From Paulinella micropora (Eukaryota > Cercozoa > Imbricatea > Euglyphida > Paulinellidae): 64,000 nt of DNA. The notes below the pieces were generated by a model. That model was not told where the DNA came from. It worked only from the letters and a program-made list of their open reading frames with translations, and did no database searches. Below, one piece after another: positions 44,476 to 54,383 of this stretch. The stretch covers positions 1 to 64,000 of the forward strand of contig WBZZ01000617.1 in assembly GCA_019918135.1 (NCBI GenBank), in the 5' to 3' direction. The position numbers and the translations under genes are program-made. Each line of letters begins with the position of its first letter. Within the stretch, counting starts at the first letter, position 1.

Positions 44476-46075
44476 CTTTTCCTCCTCTTAGCATAGTTCC
44501 AATCGGATTGATTTGGTACAGGATCAATGCAAACAAGTACCCGGTATAAAACCTCTCTCTTCCTCCCAGTGTCGCAATAGTTGCCTTTGTCTCTAGTGTG
44601 TTATTGGGTGTACATGTCCTGTAAGCGTGTGTTATCATCTGCCGTACTATATCTGACGTAAACCTAGCGCTCTGCAACCGTGACTCCCAGAGAGCGTGCG
44701 CGTCCAAATACTCCACCTGAATTGCCTCCGGCGCCGGGTAGGCTAGACGCCCGTCCGAACGTATAGCCTCGTGTAGTAGATCCCTGTGCAAGCCACACCA
44801 CACGAGGCGGTACAGCTGGATGAGCTCCCGAGAGCCTCTCGTATTCGTTTGCACAAATTTAAAGCCCAGCAAGGGAGCCCCGCCTAGACTTTCGGAAATA
44901 GTTGCAATATCGATTTCCTCGGGGGTCTGTTTAGCTAGCTCCCGTAGCTGCTCGAGGCGCCTTTTCGTTTCATAGTAGCCCAAGTAACGCCAGTGTTCCA
45001 CCGGGCGAAGCTCCGCAAGAATCAGATTATTTTTGTCTCGTACTGGCAAAGACCACCAAGCGCTGCGGCAGAAATGTTTGCGCAATAGCCTGCTCTGATT
45101 TGCCACAACCACTGCGCGAAATTCCTCGAACTTCCACCCTCCTACTTGTCCATCGTCTCCCACGGACATAATCACGGCACCTTTGTACCAATACCGCAAG
45201 CACAATGTGCAGTTGCAGTCCGTGGCTATTGGACACGATAGGAGGGCCTTTATGCGAACCCAACGATCGGCGGGCGGACCCTGCGACTCACCGGCCGCCC
45301 ATTCCCAAAAGTCCTCGCATCCAAGCCCGCGCAACAAGGGAAGCAATCGATTGCGTGAGGCGGGATCCGTAGCACACAGCCTTTTCCACCCGGCCTGCCG
45401 CCATAAACTGGCAACGTTCCAAGAGCCCAGATCCAGACCAATGGCAGCGTAGTCCCACCCCTCTTCTCTCCACTGGCCGGGGGGCTGCCAAAGGCCCAGG
45501 TGGGGTCTCAGGGAAGCATGGGAGGGGCGTGGGCATGTACCAAAAGAGACCCTAGCCATATTCTCTTCTGCCGAGACGTCTGCGGCTGGCACTACGTAGA
45601 GGTGCAGCCTTCTTCGAGAAATCGCAACAGTATGATTGCCACGCGCCGAAAAGGAGTTCAGCGCCGCACAGCCCGGGTCTCCCCAGACCTTGGAGGTCAG
45701 GCAGCGGTAGCAGCCACAGGATGGCAGCCCAGACCAACAATCCTTTCGCCTGGACCTCTCCATTACTTGCTGTAACTGCAAGGCTAGTGTGCATGCTGCG
45801 CAATAGCATGGCTCTGCAAGCCTGCAAGGGTACTTGGCTAACAAGCGGCAGGACCAACATTGGCATTCTTCAGTGGTTGTTGTTGCTGTACAGCCCAGGC
45901 TGGCAAGAGAAACCAAAGCGCCGCAGTTTTTGCTGGCCGACAGTAAGTGTAACCTTTCTAGTGACTCCAGGAAATTCAGGGCTATGCCTTCGCCTGTTGC
46001 GAAAAATTTCACTTTGGAGACAACATCACGTAACAAAGGCAGAGCATCACCCCCTTCGTCGTCAGCGTCGAACAT
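43636..46075 (-). pseudogene. C48/Ulp1-like cysteine protease gene, looks broken (fossil)
   Basis: A long minus-strand frame (46075-43889, 728 residues) overlaps a second one (44274-43636, 212 residues). The first has Cys-rich elements (EECQCWSCRL, CYCAACTLAL, CNCTLCLRYWY), long alpha-helical stretches and a poly-Ser run of about 23 coded by a GAA/TTC microsatellite (44405-44475). The second ends with a pattern typical of Ulp1/adenain proteases: THWGTIIL (catalytic His), MLVINTL (Asn or Asp position) and EQRKGWECAYQ (Gln and nucleophile Cys). Such enzymes cut SUMO or ubiquitin-like proteins in cells and process virion proteins in many DNA viruses. The coding sequence does not read as one frame. 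Confidence 0.5.
44400..44475. repeat. GAA trinucleotide microsatellite in coding sequence
   Basis: About 23 GAA/GAG units on the plus strand encode the poly-Ser run on the minus strand. Length change here would be common and can move the frame. Confidence 0.85.
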
Positions 46076-46353
46076 GCGAGCTGTGTTTTGTTTAAATACA
46101 TGTTTACATGTCTTGGGTCAAAGACATAGGATATGACAAAGAAAAGAGAGGGAGCACCCCCCCCCCCTCTCTCCTCTCCTCCCTCTTGGGCCATCGTCTC
46201 CTTTCCCTCTCTTGCAATGTCCGGAGGGGAGGGAAGCACCCCCCCCCCCTGTGCCAACAAAAAGAAAAAAGGAACAGAGTGTGTTTTCTTTTTGTGTACT
46301 TTATTCTCGCCCACTCGACTTGACTTGACCTGTTAATACGCAGCTACCAAACA

Positions 46354-46731
46354 ATGCCCCAGCACGAGCGCCCTCCTCATGACGACGACCTAGCAGAGGC
46401 ACCTGCTGCAAAGAAAATCAAAACAGCGCCAGCCACGGAGCAAGCAGAGGAACCCGTCACAAAGACTGAACCCCCCACGATGGAGGCACAGATCGCGGGA
46501 GGGGCCCCTACGAAGAAGAAGGAGCAGACGAACCACGAGACCAAGGAGGCACAGGTCACGGGGGAGCCAGCCCCCTCCCCCTCCAGTGGCGGCAACAGCA
46601 GCAATACGCCGGTGGTGGAAGCCGAAGCCGCGCAGCCCCCCCCAGAACCCGTCCAAGAAGCAGAAACCGCGCAGCTGTCCCAGAAAGAAAAGGCCGCGAC
46701 CCTACAGCCGAAGACGCCTGACGCCGAATAA
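46354..46731 (+). CDS. Charged disordered nuclear-type protein (125 residues)
   Basis: A whole small frame rich in Glu, Pro, Ala, Lys and Thr with a nuclear-import-like motif (APAAKKIKTAP) near the N-terminus and repeated KEAQVTGE/MEAQIAGG phrases. No folded domain is expected. Codons suit a real gene, the stop is followed within a few bases by an AATAAA-type signal (GCCGAATAAAAGAAAAG), and a C-rich spacer lies upstream. Its role is unknown; it could be an abundant chromatin- or nucleic-acid-associated protein. Confidence 0.6.
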   Translation: MPQHERPPHDDDLAEAPAAKKIKTAPATEQAEEPVTKTEPPTMEAQIAGGAPTKKKEQTNHETKEAQVTGEPAPSPSSGGNSSNTPVVEAEAAQPPPEPVQEAETAQLSQKEKAATLQPKTPDAE

Positions 46732-46735
46732 AAGA
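46724..46735 (+). terminator. AATAAA overlapping the stop codon
   Basis: The stop TAA is part of AATAAA at the end of the 125-residue gene, so the transcript may have almost no 3' untranslated region, as is common in compact viral genomes. Confidence 0.45.
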
Positions 46736-46806
46736 AAAGAAAAAACACCAAGTAAATTTTTTTAGTTAATATGATTAAAACAAAATGGGAAGATCAGTGT
46801 CAAAGC

Positions 46807-48542
46807 CTAGCTTTCGGTCGCTAGAAAGCGTTTAATCGCTTGTTTAAGTACATGGGTCTGGCCACATAACCCGTTTTGGGAATCGGTGTACCACGTGAGT
46901 GTGTGCTCGCAATATGCCCTGTTTCTGCTTGCAGGAAGCTCGACCGAGAGGTGTTGAATTAAACGTTTGGACAGACCAACTAACACCAAGCCGCACAGGC
47001 TGCTCTCCTGTTTTGTATTGCCTGGCGGTAGTATTACATCAAGAATCTTTGCAAGGTCATTTGCCGTTGTTACGTGCAGTATGTAGGTATTGCGCAGGCC
47101 GGGTTCGGGGCTGCGCAATACCCCCTCGACCAGCTCTTTAAGCTCTCGGCATTGACCACCCGGCATTAATTGTCTAAGACGACTAGACAAGAAATCACTG
47201 GCAGGGCTTTTGGCCTCGCCGGAATAAACAATTAGATTTCTTGACTTTTCAAACAGGCGGTTGGAGGGGTCCGCGACCAGTAGTTCTAACCCCCTTTGCA
47301 CACGCTGCAGGGCCTGGTTCTGCGCTGGCTCTTTTCTTTTCTTGGGCTTCTGTTGTTTCTTAGCCGGCTTTTGCGGCGGTGCTGGTAGGTTAGCAACGGC
47401 GGCCGGCGCGGGGCTTCGTCGCACATCCTGCCCCCGTCCGTGCAGGGGGTCATAGCCGTCGACCGCTTGTTTGAACACGTGCAAGTGGTTGGCGAGCCCC
47501 CGCTTAACCCTGCTGTACCACGTGAAGGTGCGCTCGTAAAAGTGTGAGTTACCCTTACCATGCATAGCTATGCGGAGGTAGCGGATCATGTCGACGGGCA
47601 GCCCCACCAGCGCCAAACCACCTATGTTTTGTTCCCGCTTTTCGTCTTTGGCAGGCAGAACGCCGTTTACGATGTGCAAGAGCTCGTGCTCGCCGCCGGC
47701 GTATGTCACGTAGGTCACAGCGCCTGGCTGTCCGCCCTCGCACTCCCCTAGTGCGCCTCTGAATTCGCGACACCTTCCGGGAGCTAGACGGCTTAGGGAG
47801 CTGTACAAAGCACAGCTCCCGGGACTTTTTTGTCGTGGTAAACGACCAAACTTCTGTTTTTCTCAAACAGAGGATCATTGCTTTTTTGCAGCTGGTCTAG
47901 CTCTTTGTGTACGAGCCGCTCTTCTGCTTCCTCTTCTTTAGCAGCGCCCTGCCTGCTTCCCCCGGTGGATGCAGTCGGGGGCCTGCAGGGGTCTGGTCGT
48001 TTCCTCTTCCCTGACAAAGACGAAAGGAGTGTCATCTGAGACTCGGTACCGGTCACACTTTCGGTCTCGCTGTTAACGCCATCATCATCGCCGTCGTCAA
48101 GCGACAACGAAGCCCCGAGGGGAATATAGTCAAAGGGAATCGCTGGGCTTACGCTAGCGTGGCTGCTTGGGCTGTTGCTCGGGCTGTTGTTCGGGCTGTC
48201 TAGGATGCTCCGCTGATGCCGTTTGCGCGGCCTCTCGGCCGTCGTCGTCGGCCATAGCAGGTCCTTTAGCTGCTTGACGGGGTAGTGCATGTGGGAGCCA
48301 GGGACCACCGTCCGGACTGACGCGGCTTCGTCCAGCGCAGCCTGCCATTTCCAACTGTAATAAGGCTGTGCGCTGCACAACCTTTCTTCGATTTCAGCCG
48401 CGGTCGTGGCGTGCGTCGGTGCAATTGTGATGATGCTTGCGCCGTCCGGCGGGCCAGGGCTAGAAGCATCGCATGGTACCGCCAGGACCCCTGAAGGCCA
48501 ATTGCTTTCTTCACAATAACAATAAAAACGTGCGTTGGACAT
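46807..48542 (-). pseudogene. Protein with two copies of an unknown 140-residue domain (fossil)
   Basis: Two minus-strand frames (48542-47793 and 47808-46807) overlap at a hairpin. The first has a folded N-terminal part (ARFYCYCEESNWPSG, YSWKWQAALDEA), an SP-repeat linker and a basic nuclear-type motif (SGKRKRPDP). The second carries a domain that also occurs again further on: LFEKSRNLIVYSG, IGGLALVGLPVDMIRYL matching LCGLVLVGLSKRLIQHL, and YERTFTWYSRVKRGL matching CEHTLTWYTDSQNGL. Between the copies is a Lys-rich PKKRKEPAQ linker. The domain is unknown to me. The two copies differ by more than half, so the duplication is old. Confidence 0.5.
47796..47820. terminator. Hairpin between two frames
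   Basis: GGGAGCTGT, a seven-base loop and ACAGCTCCC. It lies exactly where one minus-strand frame ends and the next begins. Confidence 0.5.
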
Positions 48543-48680
48543 TTTTCTTTGTTTTTCTCTGCTTTTCCCTTCCTTTAATAGACAACTCTTGCGGCTCTCT
48601 CTCTCTCTCTCCTGGGCCGGCCCCGTGCTGCCCCCCCCCTCTCTCTCTCTCTCGCTCGCTCGCTCGGCGCCCCGCGCGTG

Positions 48681-50051
48681 CTAGCAGCTACAAAGTTTGT
48701 TCTTGTCCCGATTGCACTCGTAAGCACCCAAGCGACACAAAATGCGCGTCGCAAGTTTGGGTCCCAAGCGCCGTGGCGGCGCGGCGGGGCGCGCGCGGAC
48801 CTGCAGCGCTGCCAACTCCTGCCTGCAGCCCGCACCCCCCAAGTCCAGGCATCTCTTGACTAATTTGGCTACTGTCGGGTAGCGCGCACACAGCGCTCTA
48901 GCCACCGCGGGACTGACTCCTCGGATTGCGGCGTAACAGCCGAGCCGTTCGGCCTGCCCGAGCGACAGGTCAGACCCCGCGCGATAGGTGCGGCGCCCCT
49001 GGCGCGCACGCTCGTGTACTACCGCGGCTTGCAGTTTCTCGCTATCGCCTGTTGTAGCCCGTTGCTCTCCCGTAGCAGTGTCTGTTGTGGCTTCCCAAGC
49101 ACGAAACAAATTCAAGATCAGCACTGCAGTGTGCAAGATGTGGGCGGTATTGAAGGACTGAAAACCATACCTAATTTGCGTACTGCACTCGGTAGAGCGT
49201 AACAGCGCCAATTCCGCCGCGTCTGGCTCGGAGCCGCCCTTGCACACCACCTGCGCCCGCTTCAAGCCCAGCAGCAAAGGGCTTTGTGCGTTTGTTTCGG
49301 CTTGCAGCAGCCAGCCAGGGCTTTCAAAAATGTAGCCTACGCAACCGCTGCGCTGCACAGGTTCTTGGCGCACCCAATCCGCCAGCGCCTCACGTTGTGC
49401 CTGGAAACGACCCGAGTAGATGCCCTGTAAACAATCGTCCGCTCGTTTGCGCTCAAACAGGCGTCTGGTACTCCCCCGCAGGCGAAAGGCAATGTCGCCC
49501 AAGGGTAGTTCCTCGCACGCAACAAAGGGAAGCCCCTGCAGACAGCGCCGCAGCCCCACTTCCCGGTGATCGAGAACCAACAAAACCTCCCTGGAGGATT
49601 GGGGCGCAGCAGTGAGCCAGCTGCCCGTCCAGCGCCGAGCGGCCCCGCGGTTCATATCCTGTTCACTTAGCCTGGCCAACTCCGCCGCCAGCTCCCCCAA
49701 GTAACACCTGGCTGTTCCTTCGGTTAAGCCCTGTATTGCTGCGCGCAGCCCAGCAAGTCCCTGCCAGTTCACCAACAGAAACTTTTCCCAGAAAAGCCTC
49801 AGCTCGGCGCTGGTAGGCAGGGCGCTGCGGGGAACTGAATCTCGTGCCAGATTTTCCCACGCCGCTAGGCGTGCCCGTGAGCCAGGCACTGGGCCCAGCT
49901 GAGCAAGAGCCTGTACGCATGCCTCTGCTATGGCCCGGTTTGTGTTTACTTGCAATTGTACCTCTTGCTGCATCCCAAATCTGACGACAAAAAGGCACAC
50001 ATACACCAAAAGCCTTACGACTCTATTGGCAGCATCATCTTGTAAACACAA
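48681..50051 (-). CDS. ERCC4-type (XPF/MUS81-like) structure-specific nuclease
   Basis: This is a whole frame of up to 456 residues; Met 27 (MQQEVQLQVNT) is a likelier start because the first residues read like spacer. An ERCC4 nuclease domain is clear at about 155-225: EVLLVLDHREVG, LPLGDIAF and the catalytic signature ERKRADD (ERK-x3-D), then IYSGRFQAQREAL. Towards the C-terminus a helix-hairpin-helix pattern appears (AAIRGVSPAVARALCARYP and LGPKLATRILCRLGAY). XPF and MUS81 nucleases cut DNA flaps and branched DNA in repair and recombination, usually as dimers through these HhH motifs. Related single nucleases occur in iridoviruses, asfarviruses and mimiviruses. The N-terminal 150 residues are unknown. 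All active-site residues of the signature are present. Confidence 0.8.
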   Translation of the reverse strand: MCLQDDAANRVVRLLVYVCLFVVRFGMQQEVQLQVNTNRAIAEACVQALAQLGPVPGSRARLAAWENLARDSVPRSALPTSAELRLFWEKFLLVNWQGLAGLRAAIQGLTEGTARCYLGELAAELARLSEQDMNRGAARRWTGSWLTAAPQSSREVLLVLDHREVGLRRCLQGLPFVACEELPLGDIAFRLRGSTRRLFERKRADDCLQGIYSGRFQAQREALADWVRQEPVQRSGCVGYIFESPGWLLQAETNAQSPLLLGLKRAQVVCKGGSEPDAAELALLRSTECSTQIRYGFQSFNTAHILHTAVLILNLFRAWEATTDTATGEQRATTGDSEKLQAAVVHERARQGRRTYRAGSDLSLGQAERLGCYAAIRGVSPAVARALCARYPTVAKLVKRCLDLGGAGCRQELAALQVRARPAAPPRRLGPKLATRILCRLGAYECNRDKNKLCSC

Positions 50052-50298
50052 AAAACCTCTTCCCCTCCTCCCCTCCCCCCTTTCTTTTCTCTCTTCCCGC
50101 TCCCGCGTTCAATCACTCCCCCTCCTCGTCCTTTCCTCCCTCTTCCCTCCCCCTCCCTCTCTCCCTCTCCTTCCCGCCGCCCCCCCCCCCCCCCCCCCGC
50201 CCGATGCCTCCAAAAAACCAAATCCATCTTGGACTCACCGAATAACATATATGCTTTAAATATCTACAAGACTTGCTGTCCGTGGCTGCTGACAGATC
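50052..50298. promoter_or_regulatory. Divergent spacer with CT-rich and C-run DNA
   Basis: This spacer between the minus-strand nuclease and the plus-strand small frame must hold both promoters. It has CT-rich sequence, a C run of about 20 (50178-50197) and AT-rich DNA (ACATATATGCTTTAAATATC) next to the plus-strand start, which could be a TATA-like element. Confidence 0.35.
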
Positions 50299-50466
50299 AT
50301 GTTTGAGGATCCCGCGGCGCAAAGCACACCCTTGTTACAGATGCTGTGCGATCTATTGCGCCCCGGTGTCATTTTCGCCAGCCTTATGGCGCTGTTCTAT
50401 ATTTATTTTGTAATTAATGTGGCACTGCTGTTCGAGCAGTCTTGTCCAGAAAGCCTCACTCGGTAG
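50299..50466 (+). CDS. Small single-pass membrane protein (55 residues)
   Basis: The frame MFEDPAAQSTPLLQMLCDLL contains a hydrophobic segment (VIFASLMALFYIYFVINVALLF) followed by EQSCPESLTR. The membrane segment and a TATA-like AT-rich stretch just upstream support it. It lies immediately before the multi-pass protein, so the two may share a role at a membrane. Confidence 0.45.
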   Translation: MFEDPAAQSTPLLQMLCDLLRPGVIFASLMALFYIYFVINVALLFEQSCPESLTR

Positions 50467-50516
50467 CTGTCATCCAGCTGATATGCACCCTTCCTAATTT
50501 CAGCTAGTAGTACCTC

Positions 50517-51137
50517 TTGCCCTGCCCTAAGCGCGCCGGAAAAAATACTACTGCTTCTTCTGACTCCAGCGGGGAAAAGACCTGTGACAATTCACAACAG
50601 TTCAAGTTGACTGAAGTCTTTCGTCTGCTCGGCTTTTACGTGTCCGCCACCCTGACACTCTTTCTGGTGAAACAAGAAAAGCTCGAGGAGGACAGCGATG
50701 CGTTGCTGGGTCTTTCTATAGCAAGCGCTGTAGCGAACGCAATAGCCTGGATCTGTGTATTCTTCTTCACAAATAAGACTGATCCTTGGATGTTATTTTG
50801 TCAATTCGTTCTAGCAATTGCACCAGCCATTTCATTTACTTATTCTTGTGTACAGCTTTCTAAATTGAAGCAATTGTCAGACGACGACGTCTTCTTTTTA
50901 CGGACCGCCTGCGGTATACAGGCAACGGCTTTTTTTTCGATTGTGTTGTCCTGTGGTCTTAATTTTTTTCTCAACATGAGAAACATTGCAATGTGCTTGA
51001 ACCTGTCATCGCTTTGCACTAATTATACCGACAACTATCACAAGTCTGAATATGACATGGGGTTTACACTATTGTCCTTCCTGGCGTTTCTAAGCGATTC
51101 ATGTCTCATGTGGGCGCTCGCTGAAATCTGCGATTAA
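50517..51137 (+). CDS. Multi-pass membrane protein (about four segments)
   Basis: The reading frame of about 206 residues has a polar N-terminus followed by hydrophobic stretches LGFYVSATLTLFLV, SIASAVANAIAWICVFFF, FCQFVLAIAPAISFTYS, ACGIQATAFFSIVLSCGL and a last one (LLSFLAFLSDSCLMWALAE). Four to five membrane passes are likely. There is no ATG at the front; the first usable start is TTG at 50517, and a CCTAATTTCAG acceptor-like stretch lies just upstream, so the real start may be unconventional or lie in another exon. The pattern of two adjacent pairs of helices recalls FRAG1/DRAM-like or claudin-like folds, but no signature is clear. Confidence 0.6.
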   Translation: MPCPKRAGKNTTASSDSSGEKTCDNSQQFKLTEVFRLLGFYVSATLTLFLVKQEKLEEDSDALLGLSIASAVANAIAWICVFFFTNKTDPWMLFCQFVLAIAPAISFTYSCVQLSKLKQLSDDDVFFLRTACGIQATAFFSIVLSCGLNFFLNMRNIAMCLNLSSLCTNYTDNYHKSEYDMGFTLLSFLAFLSDSCLMWALAEICD

Positions 51138-51299
51138 TAAGGCCTACAAATTAGGATTTCCCAGCAGGACTAGCAGTTTTATTAAAAAAAAAGGGCCAAA
51201 AAAAAAAGAATTGTAACGTACAACCCCATTGCATTGCCCAGAAGCAGGGGAAGGATTGTTGCGCGAAAGAGAGGGACAGAGGGATGGGGGGGGGGGCTC

Positions 51300-51570
51300 C
51301 AAAGAGGTGAGCGTCCGGCTGGACCACGGCGATGTGTATATCATGTCGGCCGCCAGTGCGGGGGCCGGCTGGCGCAGCAGGTCGGCCTTTGCGCTCCGCC
51401 ACGCGGTGGGCTCAGCTGGCTACACACGGTTCCTGCCCCCCCGCCCCAAGAAAAGAAAGCGACTGCCCGACAGCCCGACGGTTCCCTGCCCTCCTCCGCC
51501 GCCGCCCGACTTTGTGCTGCAGTCCCCGTCGCTAGACCTGCCGCCGCTGGAGCCGCAGGCCCAGGGCTGA
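51300..51570 (+). pseudogene. AlkB-like dioxygenase C-terminal fragment (fossil)
   Basis: The frame holds VSVRLDHGDVYIMSAASAGA and FALRHAVGSAGYTRFL, which match the last strands of AlkB-type 2-oxoglutarate/Fe(II) dioxygenases: a GDVYIMS strand and the second iron-ligand His followed by an Arg. In active members these remove methyl groups from DNA or RNA bases. The first two iron ligands and the N-terminal half are absent; the upstream side is a poly-A/G spacer. A nuclear-type motif (RPKKRKRLPDS) and a Pro-rich tail follow. The last codons and 3' tail are shared with the gene ending at 60931. Confidence 0.55.
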
Positions 51571-51740
51571 ACGACACGATTTATCAGCAAAATTTAATTA
51601 AAAAAAAATCCTTGACAAAAGCTTTAATCTTGGCACCTTCTTCCCCTTTCTCTCCCTCGCTCCCGCTTCTCTCCCCCACCTCCTCGTCAAACAAATCGTT
51701 AGCTTGCTGAAACCGCGCGTACGCCGGGGCTTGCTCGATG
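51549..51740. repeat. Duplicated 3' tail, copy 1
   Basis: Starting at GCAGGCCCAGGGCTGAACGA, this block is repeated at 60912-61157 and includes TTTATCAGCAAAATT, an A run, TCCTTGACAAAAGCTTTAAT and CGTCAAACAAATCGTTAGC. Copy 2 has about 50 extra bases in the middle. Confidence 0.85.
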
Positions 51741-51778
51741 ACCGCGGCGGCGTTTTCAACTACACGATCGCTGTTCAC
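51584..51778 (-). pseudogene. Short acidic gene remnant (fossil)
   Basis: The minus strand encodes EQAPAYARFQQANDLFDEEV followed by Gly/Glu-rich residues. The same words are coded at about 61157-61060, so this is a duplicated end of an unknown gene. Confidence 0.4.
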
Positions 51779-51859
51779 CTAGTCAATTACTACGGCGACG
51801 CCTCGCCCGGCCCCCAACAAGATTTGTCCTGGTTCACAAACTATTGGGGCGGTGACCAT

Positions 51860-52770
51860 GAAAATCCTGCCCCCCCGCCCCTACCCTCTCCCTTCCCTCT
51901 CCCACTCCCTGTTCTCAGTGCCGAGATTGAAATCTTGTCAGTAAATTTTTTTCGCGTGATTTTTTTTGTACACCGGCAAAGCGCGCCCCTGCCCTCCCTC
52001 TCCCGCTCCCGCTCCCGATTCTCAGACAGTGGACTAAGACAATTCGTGCTTCCTCCTTCCCTGCCTCTTCCTTCTGCACAGGGACGAGGGCGAGAGGGGG
52101 GACGGGGGGGTAGTGAGGCCCCTTGTCCTCCTAGCACATTGACCACCGCCCATCCATCCGCCATGGGTTCGTGCTGGAGCACGGCGCGCAAAATCTGCGG
52201 AAATATCTGCGGGAATATGAAAAGTGGAAAAGAAAATTTTGTTGGGAACGCGTTTGCACGCGCAAACAAGGGACGAAGGGAGGGGGGGGGGGGGGAGAGA
52301 GCACACCCCGCCCCTCCCTGTACACGTTATCAAACGAGGGGGGGGCAAGACAGATCCTCCCCCCCCCCCCCCGCCCCTTCCCTCTCCTTCTCTTAGTTCT
52401 CAGTGCTAAAACCTTTGCCTCTATCCTCCCCCCGTCCATTTGCTAGTCCCCCCGGGTGCCAAGTATAAGACTGTCGAAATTTAATTCAGCGTAGATTGTA
52501 CTTTTGCAGCGCGCCCCTCCCCCTACCCGAGCCATGGCACGGACAGGACGCCGTCGGGGCCGGCCGGGGCCCTTGTCCTCCTGGCACATTGACCACCGCC
52601 CATCCATCCGCCGTAGGTTCGTGCTGGAGCACGGTGCGCAAAATCTGCGGAAATAGGAAAAATGTGAAAAGTGGAAAGAAAAATTTCTTTGGAATGCTTT
52701 TGCACGCGTAAACAAGGACGAGAGGGGGGAGGGGGGGGGGCGCTCTCAGTGTAAGGCTGTCGAGCTTTAG
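51860..52770. repeat. Repeat mosaic with inverse family A and a CACATTGAC unit
   Basis: Family A occurs in inverse form near 51905 and 52395-52480. Two copies of another unit (about 52128-52260 and 52555-52715; CTGGCACATTGACCACCGCC, then CATCCATCCGCC and GTGCTGGAGCACGG) are present; degraded copies lie at 62895-62960 and 63640-63712. The unit at 52535 contains a 40-residue frame (MARTGRRRGRPGPLSSW...). Poly-C and poly-G runs are frequent. Confidence 0.7.
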
Positions 52771-52773
52771 TCT

Positions 52774-53100
52774 TCAAGAATATGTATCCACACTTTCTAT
52801 CCGAGGCGACATACTTATTTCTACCTGAGAACCTCTCGGGATTTCGATACGTGTCTCCGCGCCCTGTCCTGGCCTGAGCTCCAGGGCTACGTTATACATC
52901 CAAGGGTCGAAATCTTCGAACGGAATAAACCCTGTGCTCTCAACTACACAAACGCAGTCCCATAAACAGTCCTGGAAGGAGGTATTGTACAAGAGACAAC
53001 GCGATCTCGTTCCGGCGGGGCAGCGGGAGAAACGACAGGCATAGGCCCCGGGCGCGCTTAGCTCGAGTAGTAGCAACAGCGGGCAAGCCCCCACATCCAA
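52774..53100 (-). CDS. Small secreted Cys-containing protein
   Basis: The frame of 108 residues starts MDVGACPLLLLLELSAPGAYA, a signal-peptide-like stretch, and continues with seven Cys residues (CRFSRCPAGTRSRCLLY, FQDCLWDCVCVV) before a beta-rich acidic end (IEIPRGSQVEISMSP). Secretion and disulfide bonding are likely. It sits alone between repeat blocks. No family is recognised. Confidence 0.5.
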   Translation of the reverse strand: MDVGACPLLLLLELSAPGAYACRFSRCPAGTRSRCLLYNTSFQDCLWDCVCVVESTGFIPFEDFDPWMYNVALELRPGQGAETRIEIPRGSQVEISMSPRIESVDTYS

Positions 53101-53109
53101 ATCTGCCAG

Positions 53110-54060
53110 ACTTCAAGCTCAAGACCAAAAAGTCTAAGATTCTGGTCCAAGTCTTATTTAAGATACAACCTTTTTCTTTTAGGCCGACTTCTCTCCCCTC
53201 CTTTCTCCCCCGTCTGAGGATTGAGAGTGTGAAGGGGTAGGGCAGGGCGCGCTAAGAATGTACGAAAAAAAATTAATAAAAAAAAGTCCTGACAGAGCTT
53301 TAATCTTGGCACCGAGAAACTAAGAGGGGAGAGGGGGGAAAGGGGCGCCAAGAATGTGTTCTCTTCCAACCCCGAACTGAAAGGAAGAATAAAGAGCGAT
53401 AAAAAGGGAGGGAGCCTACCTCATCCCTTAGTAACCACTTCCTAAGTCCAGTATTAAAAGGAGAGGGAGAAGTGTCTCTCTCTTTTCCCTCTCCATTCCA
53501 GTTGGCGCTTCCACAGCTTCAGTCTCTTCTCCACTCCTAGTCCCCCAAGGCCAAGAGGCATAAAGAGAGGCACGATCCTTCTTGGCGCCCCCCTGCCTCG
53601 TCCCTCTCCCCCTCTTAGTTCTCAGTGTCAAGATGAAAATTCCTCCCCCTTCCCGCTCACCGCTGCTCCTTCTTCTCAGACGGGCGCATGAGGAAGGAAG
53701 GGCGTGCTCGTTCTTAAACAGGCTCATGGGTTGGGGAGCCACAAGACAAATTTAAAGAATAGAAAGCCGGGGGGGATGGGGCGCCAGGGAGAAAGGAGCG
53801 CCCCCCCCCAGTTAAGAACAGGGAGCGCGAGAGGATAGGGGGGGGGGGGGAGAGCACAAATTGTCTTAGTAGTATCCCGTCCGAGAACAAGGAGCAGGAG
53901 AGGGAAGGGGGCACGCTAGGAGTTAACAAAAAAAATAAAAACAATCCTGGACAAAGTTTTAATCTTGGTACTGAAAACTAAAATAGGGGGCGCGCCAAGA
54001 AAGTTCAATTTTTTTCTATTAAAACTGGACAAAGTCCTACACTTGACACTGCTGTAAACG
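53110..54060. repeat. Repeat mosaic, family A and C/G runs
   Basis: Family A-like words lie near 53290, 53620 (inverse), 53945 and 54020, with a poly-G run (53838-53850). No gene is supported. Confidence 0.65.
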
Positions 54061-54099
54061 CCTGAATGCGCCAGGCACTCGGTGCCTCTGCCACAAAAA

Positions 54100-54300
54100 C
54101 CAAACCTTGGCAAAATGCCAAAGCCAGCGGTTGATTAAGCGTGCCCCACTGTGTTTTTACTAGAGCTCCGTTAGGAGAACAACCTGCACTCGATGGTTGA
54201 ACGCGTCTGCGACAAACACCTTGCCTGCGCCATACGCTATTCAACCCGAGCTAACGGGTTGGCGCTCACCTTGGACACAGCTCTGTGTTTATCCCCTCCT
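54100..54300 (-). pseudogene. Remnants: degraded hairpin and coiled-coil gene end (fossil)
   Basis: The words CCTTGGCAAAATGCCAAAGCC and AGCGGTTGATTAAG are a damaged copy of the 26216-26253 hairpin. Just beyond, the minus strand codes for SKVSANPLARVE, similar to the end of the protein at 33.5-34.2 kb. Confidence 0.4.
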
Positions 54301-54383
54301 TCCTCCCCGTCTGAGAGCTTGAACAGGGATGAGGAGGAAGGAGGGTGCTTAGTGGAGGCGTTTCCTGTATTTATTTTTTTGTG

